Shown here in pieces: positions 45,735 to 53,779 of a stretch of 64,000 nt of DNA. The stretch comes from Rhizobium sp. L1K21. Its GTDB lineage: Bacteria > Pseudomonadota > Alphaproteobacteria > Rhizobiales > Rhizobiaceae. The translations under genes were made by a program, and so were the position numbers. Location: the NCBI RefSeq assembly GCF_024055895.1, contig NZ_JAMXLE010000002.1, positions 372,001 through 436,000 of the forward strand, read 5' to 3'. Each line of letters starts with the position of its first letter. Positions within the stretch are counted from its first letter, which is position 1. The notes beneath the pieces are model-generated. The model worked only from the letters and a program-made list of their open reading frames with translations, had not been told where the DNA came from and did no database searches.

Positions 45735-46982
45735 ATGAAGAAGAATGTCCTGATCATTGGCGCGGGCGGTGTTGCCCAAGTTGTGGCGCACAAATGTGCG
45801 CAGAACAACGATATCCTCGGCGATATCCATATCGCATCACGCACCAAATCGAAGTGTGATGACATTATCGCTTCGGTTCAAGAGAAGAAGGCGATGAAGC
45901 AGCCTGGCGTTCTTGAAGGCCATGCGCTGGATGCGCTGGATATTGAAGCGACCAAGAAGCTGATCACGGACACCGGCTCCCAGATCGTCATCAATGTTGG
46001 CACCGCCTTCCTGAACATGTCCGTGCTGCGCGCATGCATCGACACCGGCGTGGCCTATATCGATACCGCCATTCACGAAGAGCCCGACAAAATCTGCGAA
46101 ACGCCGCCGTGGTACGCAAACTACGAGTGGAAGCGTGCTGCTGAATGCGAAGAAAAAGGCATCACCGCAATCCTCGGCGCGGGCTTTGACCCAGGCGTGG
46201 TGAATGCGTTCGCGGCTCTGGCCAAGGACGAATATTTCGACAAGATCACCGACGTCGATATCGTCGATATCAATGCAGGCAGCCATGGCAAGTATTTCGC
46301 CACGAACTTCGACCCGGAAATCAACTTCCGTGAATTCACGGGCGTTGTCTATTCCTGGCAGGGCGGTGAATGGAAGACCAACAAGATGTTCGAGATCGGC
46401 AAGGAATATGACCTGCCGGTGGTTGGCAAGCAAAAGGCCTACATGTCCGGCCACGACGAAGTGCATTCGCTGTCCAAGAACATGGACGGCGCTGACGTTC
46501 GCTTCTGGATGGGCTTCGGCGACCACTACATCAACGTTTTCACCGTGCTGAAGAATATCGGCCTTCTTTCCGAGCAGCCGGTGAAGCTTGCCAACGGCGA
46601 TGAAGTTGTTCCGCTGAAGGTGGTGAAGGCTTGCCTGCCCGATCCCGCTTCTCTGGCACCGAACTATACCGGCAAGACCTGCATTGGCGACTTCGTGAAA
46701 GGCACGAAGGACGACAAGGAACGCGAAGTCTTCATCTACAACGTTGCCGACCATAAGGAAGCCTATAACGAAGTCGGTTCGCAGGGCATTTCCTATACGG
46801 CTGGCGTTCCGCCTGTTGCAGCCGCAATCCTGGTTGCCAAGGGTGCCTGGGATGTGAAGAAGATGGCAAATGTGGAAGAACTGCCGCCGCAGCCGTTCCT
46901 TGCTGTCCTGAACCGCATTGGTCTGCAGACCTCGATCCGCGACGAAAACGGCGAGCGCGACCTGGAATTCGTCGAGCCCTGA
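45735..46982 (+). CDS. Carboxynorspermidine synthase (saccharopine dehydrogenase family)
   Basis: The 415-residue NADPH-dependent enzyme condenses aspartate semialdehyde with a diamine, giving carboxy(nor)spermidine, which NspC then decarboxylates. The Rossmann start VLIIGAGGVAQVVAHKCAQ is seen, then NVGTAFLNMSVLRACIDTGVAYIDTA, GAGFDPGVVNAFAALAKDEYFD, and HSLSKNMDGADVRFWMGFGDHYINVF typical of the CANSDH group. In rhizobia this pathway makes spermidine and homospermidine in place of the SAM-dependent SpeE route. GGAGG precedes the ATG. A strong terminator follows, so the pair nspC plus this gene is a complete operon. Confidence 0.93.
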   Translation: MKKNVLIIGAGGVAQVVAHKCAQNNDILGDIHIASRTKSKCDDIIASVQEKKAMKQPGVLEGHALDALDIEATKKLITDTGSQIVINVGTAFLNMSVLRACIDTGVAYIDTAIHEEPDKICETPPWYANYEWKRAAECEEKGITAILGAGFDPGVVNAFAALAKDEYFDKITDVDIVDINAGSHGKYFATNFDPEINFREFTGVVYSWQGGEWKTNKMFEIGKEYDLPVVGKQKAYMSGHDEVHSLSKNMDGADVRFWMGFGDHYINVFTVLKNIGLLSEQPVKLANGDEVVPLKVVKACLPDPASLAPNYTGKTCIGDFVKGTKDDKEREVFIYNVADHKEAYNEVGSQGISYTAGVPPVAAAILVAKGAWDVKKMANVEELPPQPFLAVLNRIGLQTSIRDENGERDLEFVEP

Positions 46983-47009
46983 TCGGTCTCGATACATACC
47001 CCAGAAGAG

Positions 47010-47037
47010 AGCCCGGGCTTCGTTCCCGGGCTTTTTT
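47010..47037 (+). terminator. Terminator of the polyamine operon
   Basis: AGCCCGGG (47010-47017) and CCCGGGCT (47025-47032) pair perfectly over a 7-nt loop, followed by six T. It lies 28 bp after the synthase stop and ends just before the converging AEC gene. Confidence 0.92.
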
Positions 47038-47041
47038 GCTT

Positions 47042-47989
47042 TTAGGTCCCTACGCCTATGAGTGCGGCCCACGCAGACACGGTGATCACACCAAGGGCCG
47101 TTCCCAAGGTGATGACGGAGGCGGCAAACCGCCGGTCAGAGTTGAACTGGTTGGCAATCAGCCAGACATTGACGCCCGGCGGGATTGAGGCGCAAAGCAC
47201 CGCTGTCATTGCCCAGACCGGGGGCAAGTCGAAGAGGCGTGACGTGAGAAAGACGGCGGCGGGCATGAGAACAAGTTTCAGGCCGCTGGCGGCAAAAGCC
47301 GGTGCAAGGCTGCCCGACACGCCATATTGACGCAACGACATGCCAAGCGACACCAACGCCATGGGCCCGGCAATGTGCGCAAGCTGATCAGTCACCGACA
47401 TCACCGCATCCGGCAGATGAATACCCAACAGATTGACCACAGCACCTGACAGGATTGCGATGATCATCGGGTTCCGCACGAGGCTCTTTGAAATCTGAAC
47501 AAGGATTTCGGAAAGCGGATGGTGCGTGCCGTCGCGGCTTTCCTGAAACTCGATCATCACAGTGCTGATCGTCATCATGGTTGGCAGATGCACGGCCAGG
47601 AGCGTCGAAATGACCAGCAGACCTTCCGAGCCGAAGGTTCGCGATATCAGCGGCAGTCCAATCAGCACGAGATTTGAAAAGCATGACGAGAACGCCATCA
47701 CGACGGAGGCTTTCGGGTCGCGGTGAAACACCCGCGCGGAAATCAGCTGGCCGGCAATCCAGGCGATGGCGATGCCGGAAAAGTAAGCGCCCCAAAGCCT
47801 GAACGCCGCTCCGGGATCAAAATCTGCCCGCCCAATGGCCGTGAACAGGAGAACCGGAACGGCCACCTTGAAAACGAATGCGCCCATGGCCTGGCCGACA
47901 TCCGCTTTCAGATAGCCTGTAGCAAGCAGCAACCAGCCGACAAGGATGAGGATGAAGACCGGAAGAACATTGGCAAAAATGGCAGACAT
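47042..47989 (-). CDS. AEC family transporter (auxin efflux carrier type)
   Basis: At 315 residues, this is a membrane protein with about ten hydrophobic segments, starting FANVLPVFILILVGWLLLATGYL. A five-plus-five helix repeat is typical of the AEC family; SLGMSLRQYG and MTAVLCASIPPGVNVWLIANQF are in the second half, the latter with the conserved proline-rich helix. Bacterial members carry malate, malonate or are uncharacterised. The gene converges on the polyamine operon and is divergent from the glutamine amidotransferase gene. Confidence 0.9.
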   Translation of the reverse strand: MSAIFANVLPVFILILVGWLLLATGYLKADVGQAMGAFVFKVAVPVLLFTAIGRADFDPGAAFRLWGAYFSGIAIAWIAGQLISARVFHRDPKASVVMAFSSCFSNLVLIGLPLISRTFGSEGLLVISTLLAVHLPTMMTISTVMIEFQESRDGTHHPLSEILVQISKSLVRNPMIIAILSGAVVNLLGIHLPDAVMSVTDQLAHIAGPMALVSLGMSLRQYGVSGSLAPAFAASGLKLVLMPAAVFLTSRLFDLPPVWAMTAVLCASIPPGVNVWLIANQFNSDRRFAASVITLGTALGVITVSAWAALIGVGT

Positions 47990-48044
47990 GGATAGCTTTC
48001 GTTTGAACGACCGCCAAACCCAGCAGCCTCATTAAGGAATGTGT

Positions 48045-48749
48045 ATGAAAATTCTCGTCGTCTTGAATATGCGCGGCACCGCGATGGGGCTACTTGGTAA
48101 GGCCATAACGGAAGCCGGTGGCAAAGCGCAATATTGTGCGGCCTATTGTGGGGAAAAACTTTCCCCCTCTCCCGACGGCTTCGCGGGGATGGTGATTATG
48201 GGCGGCGAACAAAATGCGCTTGATGACGCGGGTTCGCCCCACTTCCCCGCCCTGCTGGACCTCATTCGCGCCTTTGACACGGCGAAAAAGCCTGTCCTCG
48301 GCATATGCCTTGGGGCCCAACTGATTGCGCGCGCTTTCGGCGGTCAAAACATTGTCGGCGGTGCAGCAGAATTCGCCTGGCAAGAGGTGGAGCTTACACC
48401 AGAAGGAAAAGCAGACCCACTCATGGCCGGCCTGCCGGAGCGGTTTGTGCAGTTTCAATGGCATGACGATACGTTTACGCTGCCGGAAGGGGCCGTGCGT
48501 CTGGCCGGTAATGAGCGAGTATCAAACGAGGCGTTTCGCGTTGGAAACGGTTGCTACGGCCTTCAGTTTCATTCGGAAGCCGGACGGGCGACCGTCTATG
48601 ATTGGAGCACCATGCTTCGCGATATCATTCTTGAAAAAGACCCGGATTGGCTCAAAGATCTGGACCGGCAGGCCTCGCTCCATGCCGATGTTTCGGACCG
48701 GGCGAGCACCATGCTGTTGCGAAATTGGGTCAATTTGCTGGCCGCCTGA
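48045..48749 (+). CDS. Class I glutamine amidotransferase-like protein
   Basis: The 234-residue protein has a GATase1 fold with the Cys nucleophile in PVLGICLGAQLIARAFGG (about residue 88) and His-x-Glu in YGLQFHSEAG (about 175). It resembles stand-alone GATases of the GuaA-like YfeJ group, which may act in gamma-glutamyl hydrolysis. Function is unknown. The ATG at 48045 is chosen because AAGGA stands 6 bp before it; the ATG at 48039 overlaps that ribosome-binding site. The last codon meets the stop of the converging dehydrogenase gene. Confidence 0.87.
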   Translation: MKILVVLNMRGTAMGLLGKAITEAGGKAQYCAAYCGEKLSPSPDGFAGMVIMGGEQNALDDAGSPHFPALLDLIRAFDTAKKPVLGICLGAQLIARAFGGQNIVGGAAEFAWQEVELTPEGKADPLMAGLPERFVQFQWHDDTFTLPEGAVRLAGNERVSNEAFRVGNGCYGLQFHSEAGRATVYDWSTMLRDIILEKDPDWLKDLDRQASLHADVSDRASTMLLRNWVNLLAA

Positions 48750-49754
48750 TCAGAGGCGTCCGGGAAGCACCCTGTCTGGCGGACGGTGGCCGTCGAAATA
48801 GGTTCTGATGTTGATAATGACACGATTGCCCATATCGACGCGGCCTTCCAGCGTTGCCGAACCCATGTGCGGCACCAGCACAACCTTGCCCTGTTTCATC
48901 AGCTTGAGAAGCTTTGGATTGACCCGCGGTTCGTTTTCGAAAACGTCGAGCCCGGCGCCTGCCAGTTTGCCTTCAGCGATGGCTTTGACCATGGCGCTTT
49001 CATCGATCACCTGACCGCGTGAGGTGTTGACGATGTAGGCATTCGGCTGCATCAGAGCCAAACGGCGAGCGGACAAGAGATGAAATGTGCCAGGCGTCGA
49101 GGGGCAATTGACCGACACGATATCCACACGCGCCAACATCTGATCGAGGCTCTCCCAATAGGTCGCCTCCAGCTCCTCTTCCACACTTTCACTGACGCGA
49201 TTGCGGTTGTGGTAGTGAATGGACAAACCGAAAGCCTTGGCCCGGCGTGCGACCGCAGTGCCAATGCGGCCCATGCCGATGATGCCGATCCGTTTTCCCC
49301 AGATGCGGCTTCCCAGCATCCATGTGGGCGACCAGCCTTCCCATTCGCCGCCGTTATCGGTCAGAATCTCAGCACCCTCCACAAGGCGGCGCGGGACTGC
49401 GAGAATGAGCGCCATGGTCATGTCTGCGGTGTCTTCGGTCAACACATTGGGGGTGTTGGTAACGGTGATGCCCTTTCTCGCGGCAGCATCGACATCGACA
49501 TGGTCGATACCGTTCGAAAAGCTCGCAATCAGCTTGAGCTGCGGGCCGGCCTGCTCGATCAGGGCTGCGTCGATCTTGTCGGTGACGGTCGGCACCAGAA
49601 CCTCGGCGCTTTTCACCGCTGCCACCAGTTGCGGCTGCGTTCGCGCCTTATCGTCAACGTTCAACTCGACATCAAACAACTCACACATGCGCGTTTCCAC
49701 TGCTTCGGGCAATTTGCGCGTGAGATAAACCTTGGGCTTCTTGCGATTGGGCAT
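48750..49754 (-). CDS. D-isomer specific 2-hydroxyacid dehydrogenase (glyoxylate/hydroxypyruvate reductase-like)
   Basis: At 334 residues it has the split catalytic domain and a Rossmann NAD(P) domain with GKRIGIIGMGRIGTAVARRAKAFG near residue 150. The catalytic Arg is in AYIVNTSRGQVIDE, Glu in DVFENEPRVNP, and His in LVPHMGSATLEGR. The N-terminal SFSNGIDHVDVDAAARKGITVTNTP is typical of glyoxylate reductases of the GyaR group. Substrate is inferred from family similarity. Basic residues after the cofactor loop (HYHNRNRVSESV) favour NADPH. Confidence 0.93.
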   Translation of the reverse strand: MPNRKKPKVYLTRKLPEAVETRMCELFDVELNVDDKARTQPQLVAAVKSAEVLVPTVTDKIDAALIEQAGPQLKLIASFSNGIDHVDVDAAARKGITVTNTPNVLTEDTADMTMALILAVPRRLVEGAEILTDNGGEWEGWSPTWMLGSRIWGKRIGIIGMGRIGTAVARRAKAFGLSIHYHNRNRVSESVEEELEATYWESLDQMLARVDIVSVNCPSTPGTFHLLSARRLALMQPNAYIVNTSRGQVIDESAMVKAIAEGKLAGAGLDVFENEPRVNPKLLKLMKQGKVVLVPHMGSATLEGRVDMGNRVIINIRTYFDGHRPPDRVLPGRL

Positions 49755-49864
49755 GGCTTCTTTTTCTGTTCAGGGCTCATTAACCAAGATCGGCGACAAT
49801 TCCGCGATCGCGATCTTTCTATCAGACCCGTCAAGGAAGACAAACAGAACTCGAGACTCAAGGA

Positions 49865-50419
49865 ATGACGTCTGCAATGCGAAAATGGCTTTTTGTGTTT
49901 TTTGTGCCTGCCATGCTTGCACTGCCTGTCTGTCTTTTTCATGCACCTGCTGTTCAGGCGCAAGCCATTACCAAAGGCGCAAGCGGCCTGCCCCTGCCCC
50001 GTTTCGCCAGCCTGAAGGCGCAAAGACTGAACCTGCGCGTAGGGCCGGGCACGAACTACGCCGTCTCCTGGCTTTACACCCGCCCCGGACTGCCGGTGGA
50101 AATCGTTCAGGAATACGACAACTGGCGGCGTATCCGCGATGTCGACGGCACGGAGGGTTGGGTTTATCATTCGCTGCTTTCCGGTCAGCGCACAGCGGTT
50201 GCAGCACCCTGGATGCGCGACAAAGGCGACGAGGTCTATGTCAATATGCGCGAGGAAGCGCAAACGAACGCCAAGATTGTCGCCCGTCTGCAGCCAGGCG
50301 TCATTGTGGACATCGACGAGTGCACCGGCGAGTGGTGCCACGCTTCGATCAACGCGGCATCAGGCTGGCTGTCGCAAAATGAAATCTGGGGCGCTTATCC
50401 CGGCGAGGCCTTCAAATAA
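49865..50419 (+). CDS. Exported protein with two bacterial SH3 domains
   Basis: The 184-residue protein has a signal peptide (to about residue 33, ending AVQAQ) and two SH3b repeats: about 50-108 (LKAQRLNLRVGPGTNYAVSW, WRRIRDVDGTEGWVYHSLL) and about 118-178 (VYVNMREEAQTNAKIVARL, WCHASINAASGWLSQNEIW). Such proteins bind peptidoglycan stems or act as SH3-like scaffolds in the periplasm; this single-family form (DUF1058/SH3_4) is common in alphaproteobacteria. The start may be at 49877 (MRKWLFVFF), because AAGGA abuts the first ATG. It converges on the kinase gene, overlapping its end by 8 bp. Confidence 0.88.
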   Translation: MTSAMRKWLFVFFVPAMLALPVCLFHAPAVQAQAITKGASGLPLPRFASLKAQRLNLRVGPGTNYAVSWLYTRPGLPVEIVQEYDNWRRIRDVDGTEGWVYHSLLSGQRTAVAAPWMRDKGDEVYVNMREEAQTNAKIVARLQPGVIVDIDECTGEWCHASINAASGWLSQNEIWGAYPGEAFK

Positions 50420-51404
50420 GGCCGCTCTTTCTTGCCAGGTTAGCAAGTGATTCCATTGGCCGCGGGCCGATCTGCTGGATAATGGTTCCTGCCGCCAGGC
50501 TGCCTAAATCGCCGCAGGCTTGCAGGGATAGGCCCTGCGTATAGCCGTAGAGAAAGCCTGAAGCATAGAGATCGCCCGCACCTGTTGTGTCGACCACACG
50601 GTGCACCGGGATTGCGGAGATATTCACGCGCTCGGACCCGCGGATCACAACCGATCCATGCTCGCTATTTGTCACCGCGGCAATCTTGCATTCTGACGCG
50701 ATCTTTTCGAGCGCAGCCTCAAAATCATCCATCTGGTAAAGCGCCAGCAGTTCGGCGCGGTTGGCAAAAACGATATCCACGGTGCCGGAACGCATCAGCT
50801 CCAAGAACTCACCACGGTAGCGATCGACGCAAAATGAATCGGAGAGCGTCATGGCGACTTCGCGCCCGTTCTCATGCGCAATCCGGGCACATTCGCGGAT
50901 CGCATCCTTGGCGCGCGGCGGGTCCCAGAGATAGCCTTCGAAGTAGGTCACTTTCGATTGCGCGACAACCTCGTCCTCCACATCCTCCGGACCCAGCTCA
51001 ACGCAGGCGCCAAGATAGGTGTTCATGGAACGCTCGCCATCGGGCGTGACGAATATCATTGAACGCGCCGTCGGCGGGAAACCTTCAAGCGGCTTTGTTT
51101 CGAAATGAACGCCCTGCGCGCGAATGTCATGGGCAAAGATATCGCCAAGCTGGTCTGCCGAAACCTTGCCGAAATAGGCCGCCTTGCCGCCAAAGCTTGC
51201 CACACCTGCCGCCGTGTTACCCGCACTTCCGCCTGACGCTTCCAAAGCCGGGCCCATGCGCGAATAAAGCATTTCCGCTCGTTCTGCGTCCACAAGGTTC
51301 ATGGCACCTTTGTTGATGGCGTTGTCCGTCAGGAAATTCTCCTCACAGTTTGCAATAATGTCGACGATAGCGTTGCCAACTGTCAGAACGTCAAATTTGG
51401 TCAT
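50412..51404 (-). CDS. PfkB-family adenosine kinase
   Basis: The 330 residues start with FDVLTVGNAIVDIIA and have the GGSAGNTAAGVASFGG substrate lid segment and the C-terminal catalytic motif VVDTTGAGDLYASGFLYG, in which Asp is the base and the GAGD loop forms the anion hole. Overall pattern and length match the rhizobial adenosine kinase group more than fructokinases. Phosphorylating adenosine recycles product of SAM-dependent methylation after adenosylhomocysteine hydrolysis. The gene is divergent from the SelT-like gene. Confidence 0.9.
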   Translation of the reverse strand: MTKFDVLTVGNAIVDIIANCEENFLTDNAINKGAMNLVDAERAEMLYSRMGPALEASGGSAGNTAAGVASFGGKAAYFGKVSADQLGDIFAHDIRAQGVHFETKPLEGFPPTARSMIFVTPDGERSMNTYLGACVELGPEDVEDEVVAQSKVTYFEGYLWDPPRAKDAIRECARIAHENGREVAMTLSDSFCVDRYRGEFLELMRSGTVDIVFANRAELLALYQMDDFEAALEKIASECKIAAVTNSEHGSVVIRGSERVNISAIPVHRVVDTTGAGDLYASGFLYGYTQGLSLQACGDLGSLAAGTIIQQIGPRPMESLANLARKSGLI

Positions 51405-51489
51405 CTCGTAATCCGGCTGATATCAGATATCTTCCTGTTTAAGGATTTTCGCCGGATTTGAAAGGCCATTTGGCTCAGGAGAGAAAAAG

Positions 51490-51771
51490 ATGCTGGAAAA
51501 GCCACGCGTTACTATTCTTTATTGCACGCAATGCAACTGGCTCTTGCGGGCTGCATGGATGGCGCAGGAACTTTTGTCCACATTTTCCTATGCGCTTGGC
51601 GAGGTGGCGCTGATACCGGGAACAGGCGGGAACTTCGAAATACGTGTCGATGACGAACTCATCTGGGAGCGCAAGCGCGACGGCGGGTTTCCTGGTCCCA
51701 AAGAGCTGAAGCAACGCGTGCGTGACGTCATCGAACCCGAGCGCGATCTCGGCCATCTGGATAGGCCCTAA
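51490..51771 (+). CDS. SelT/SelW/SelH family protein (Rdx-like)
   Basis: The 93-residue protein has a thioredoxin-like fold of the Rdx group, known in bacteria as Cys homologues of selenoprotein W. It has the redox motif C-TQ-C in LYCTQCNWLLRAAWMAQELL (about 12-15), GEVALIPGTGGNFEIRVDDELIW and the FPGPKELKQRVRD end typical of the family. No in-frame TGA indicates selenocysteine; Cys fills the position. Its function in bacteria is not established; a redox role is assumed. Confidence 0.88.
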   Translation: MLEKPRVTILYCTQCNWLLRAAWMAQELLSTFSYALGEVALIPGTGGNFEIRVDDELIWERKRDGGFPGPKELKQRVRDVIEPERDLGHLDRP

Positions 51772-51801
51772 CACGATCGCGCTCGCTCAGACTATACGTT
51801 A

Positions 51802-52215
51802 TCAGTTGTAAGGTGAGTGGCAGCGGCGATCGTGGCCGCTATACGTACGGAACGTGTCTGTGCGGGGGTTATAGGAGCGGTAGCGCTCCATGCACCAGTT
51901 TACATGTGCGTTCCACGCGCTGCTGGTGCCCGAACGATAGTGATGGCGCGGGCGATAATGTTCGCGGGGGCGATAGGTCGGACCTGCATAAACACCGCCG
52001 GGTCCGATCTGGATGCTGAAGCCGGAGCGTGGATGATCGCGAGGCTCCTCCCAGCAGTTGCGATGACGATCGCAGACCCAGCGCACATCCTGCACTTGAG
52101 ACTGCGTTTGCACCTGCATATCGGCGCGCATGACCGCGCCGGCCGGAACCGCGGTTGAAACAACAGCAGCAAAGCCGATTGCCGCCGAGGCAAGTTTACG
52201 GGCAAAATCGAGCAT
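51802..52215 (-). CDS. BA14K-family exported protein
   Basis: At 137 residues from the ATG at 52215, this is an exported protein (signal to about 28, AVPAGAVM) with a variable middle and the BA14K signature at the C terminus, WNAHVNWCMERYRSYNPRTDTFRTYSGHDRRCHSPYN region. The family is named after a 14-kDa Brucella antigen with lectin-like activity and is restricted to Rhizobiales. The middle is rich in Arg, His and Tyr. GGGAGAGGG precedes the ATG; the longer frame of 25 codons is unsupported. Confidence 0.88.
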   Translation of the reverse strand: MLDFARKLASAAIGFAAVVSTAVPAGAVMRADMQVQTQSQVQDVRWVCDRHRNCWEEPRDHPRSGFSIQIGPGGVYAGPTYRPREHYRPRHHYRSGTSSAWNAHVNWCMERYRSYNPRTDTFRTYSGHDRRCHSPYN

Positions 52216-52434
52216 GACCCTCTCCCTTAAAGGACGGAAACCTCCTCTTTGCCCTTTTCGGGCTCGGCTCCCATCTGCTAACGGCTTCAATCCTGAGCCT
52301 TAACTGCGGCGAGAATAAAGCCAGCCATTTTTGATATGGACATTCACGTGATGCTACGCTGTGAAAGCCTGCCACCATTAATGCCCGCTTTTGAAAATAG
52401 TTCCCGCAAGCTGACGTTTTTGTGAAAATGCCAG

Positions 52435-52463
52435 TTGACAGCGAAGGCCATGCCTCTTACATC
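52435..52463 (+). promoter_or_regulatory. Promoter of tRNA-Leu
   Basis: TTGACA (52435-52440), 17 bp, TACATC (52458-52463), ending 10 bp before the tRNA. The -35 is a perfect match to consensus. Confidence 0.7.
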
Positions 52464-52473
52464 GCTCCCCGTT

Positions 52474-52560
52474 GCCCAGATGGCGGAATTGGTAGACGCG
52501 CCAGCTTCAGGTGCTGGTACTCGCAAGGGTGTGGAGGTTCGAGTCCTCTTCTGGGCACCA
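52474..52560 (+). tRNA. tRNA-Leu (anticodon CAG)
   Basis: The 87-nt class II tRNA has acceptor GCCCAGA/TCTGGGC, D-arm with TGGCGGAATTGGTAGACG, anticodon stem CCAGC/GCTGG around TTCAGGT with CAG anticodon, a long variable arm (TACTCGCAAGGGTGT), T-loop GGTTCGAGTCC and an encoded CCA end. The anticodon reads CUG leucine codons. No integrase or repeat of its 3' end is seen nearby. Confidence 0.97.
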
Positions 52561-52596
52561 AATCATCGCTCCGGATTTTCCGGAAGTCCCAAAAGC

Positions 52597-52618
52597 CCCG
52601 CGAAAGCGGGGTTTTTTG
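52597..52618 (+). terminator. Terminator of tRNA-Leu
   Basis: CCCCGC (52597-52602), GAAA loop, GCGGGG (52607-52612), then six T. It lies 36 bp after the tRNA. Confidence 0.92.
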
Positions 52619-52650
52619 TTGAAATGGCAGATTTTGTCGCACGGGGGCGG

Positions 52651-53691
52651 TCAGCCTTTTGACTGTCGCGCCCGATCACTGCCAAAGTCCAGCGGTGAGG
52701 CCACGAAGCCTGAAAAATAGTCGCCGAGATCGAGCCGGCGGAAATGGGCTTCCACGTCTTCCGGTGCCATGAATTCGTCACGGAACCAGGGATATTTTTC
52801 AGGGCAAAAGCAGCTTGCCAGCCAATCAGCGAACTTTCGGTGCCTGGCAGATTTCAAGACTTCCGGGTGGCAGGCCATCCAGATGGGTGTCGAAAGCCGC
52901 AACTGCTTTATTGGCACCGGCAGGACCTGACCGCCGATCATCTTCGCGTAGCTCGGCATCATGCCGATACCAATTCCCTTGGAGATCGCCCAATAATGGG
53001 CTGAGGAAAAATTGGTCTTGATCGCGACCATCCGTTCAGCCGCGCCTGGGCCAAACAGTCCGTCAAGATCGTAATTGTTAAGCTGGTCCGTTTCCTGCTC
53101 TACCACGCGGTGGTTGGCGAGTTCCACAAAAGTGCTCGGCAGCCCGAAGCGCTCGGCATATTGCGCGCTGGCCCAGGGCACCAGATGCAGCGTGCCCAGC
53201 TTTCGCCGTATCAGATCCGGATTTTTGGGTTCCTCGAACTGAATGGAAATATCGGCTTCCAGCCGCAACACGTCGACCGATTTCAGCGCGCATTGAAGCT
53301 CGATGCGATTATTGCCCGACGTCGCCTCTATGAACTGGCTGATTTGCGGAATGAGCCAGAAGGTTCCCAATCCTTCCGTGATGGCAAGCCTGATCGGCCC
53401 CTTCATCGTATCCATGCTGGATGCGGCGATGCGCCAGAGATCGTTGACCGACTTCTGTACCTCGCGCGCGGAGGCGATGATACGTCTGCCTTCCGGTGTC
53501 AGCCGCAGACCGGTGGGCTCTCTGAAAAAGAGCGCGCAGCCGAACTGGTCCTCCAGTCGTTCAATCGTGCGCCTGATTGTGTTGATCGACATACCGATAT
53601 TTTCGGCAGCACGGGAGAAGCTGCCGCCCTCGGCGACCGCGAGGAAAACCCGAACCAGATCCCAATCTGAGTTGCTCCAAGGGTTTTCCAT
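52651..53691 (-). CDS. LysR-family transcriptional regulator
   Basis: At 346 residues it is longer than most LysR proteins (about 300). The N-terminal winged HTH (DLVRVFLAVAEGGSFSRAAENIGMSINTIRRTIERLE) is followed by a helical linker and a periplasmic-binding-like effector domain (about 100-300). The extra 40 C-terminal residues (after CPEKYPWFRDEF) are not part of the core family. The target is unknown: the divergent gene is a tandem-GNAT protein separated by 88 bp, which makes it the natural candidate. It converges on the tRNA terminator. Confidence 0.88.
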   Translation of the reverse strand: MENPWSNSDWDLVRVFLAVAEGGSFSRAAENIGMSINTIRRTIERLEDQFGCALFFREPTGLRLTPEGRRIIASAREVQKSVNDLWRIAASSMDTMKGPIRLAITEGLGTFWLIPQISQFIEATSGNNRIELQCALKSVDVLRLEADISIQFEEPKNPDLIRRKLGTLHLVPWASAQYAERFGLPSTFVELANHRVVEQETDQLNNYDLDGLFGPGAAERMVAIKTNFSSAHYWAISKGIGIGMMPSYAKMIGGQVLPVPIKQLRLSTPIWMACHPEVLKSARHRKFADWLASCFCPEKYPWFRDEFMAPEDVEAHFRRLDLGDYFSGFVASPLDFGSDRARQSKG

Positions 53692-53743
53692 TCAGGGAAA
53701 CCTCCTGTTCAACATTTGCCAAAGCACAAGATGCGCACCTCTT

Positions 53744-53758
53744 TTAAGCTGACGTTAA
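53744..53758 (+). promoter_or_regulatory. CtrA-type box upstream of the tandem-GNAT gene
   Basis: TTAA-GCTGACG-TTAA is an exact TTAA-N7-TTAA match, 21 bp before the ATG at 53780, with TTGACAG right after it. It could also lie within the LysR target region. Confidence 0.5.
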
Positions 53759-53779
53759 TATTGACAGATTGGAACCCCG

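Noticed and set aside
52474-52560. tRNA-Leu as an integration site of a mobile element
   Set aside because: No integrase, no repeat of the tRNA 3' end and no composition change appear on either side.
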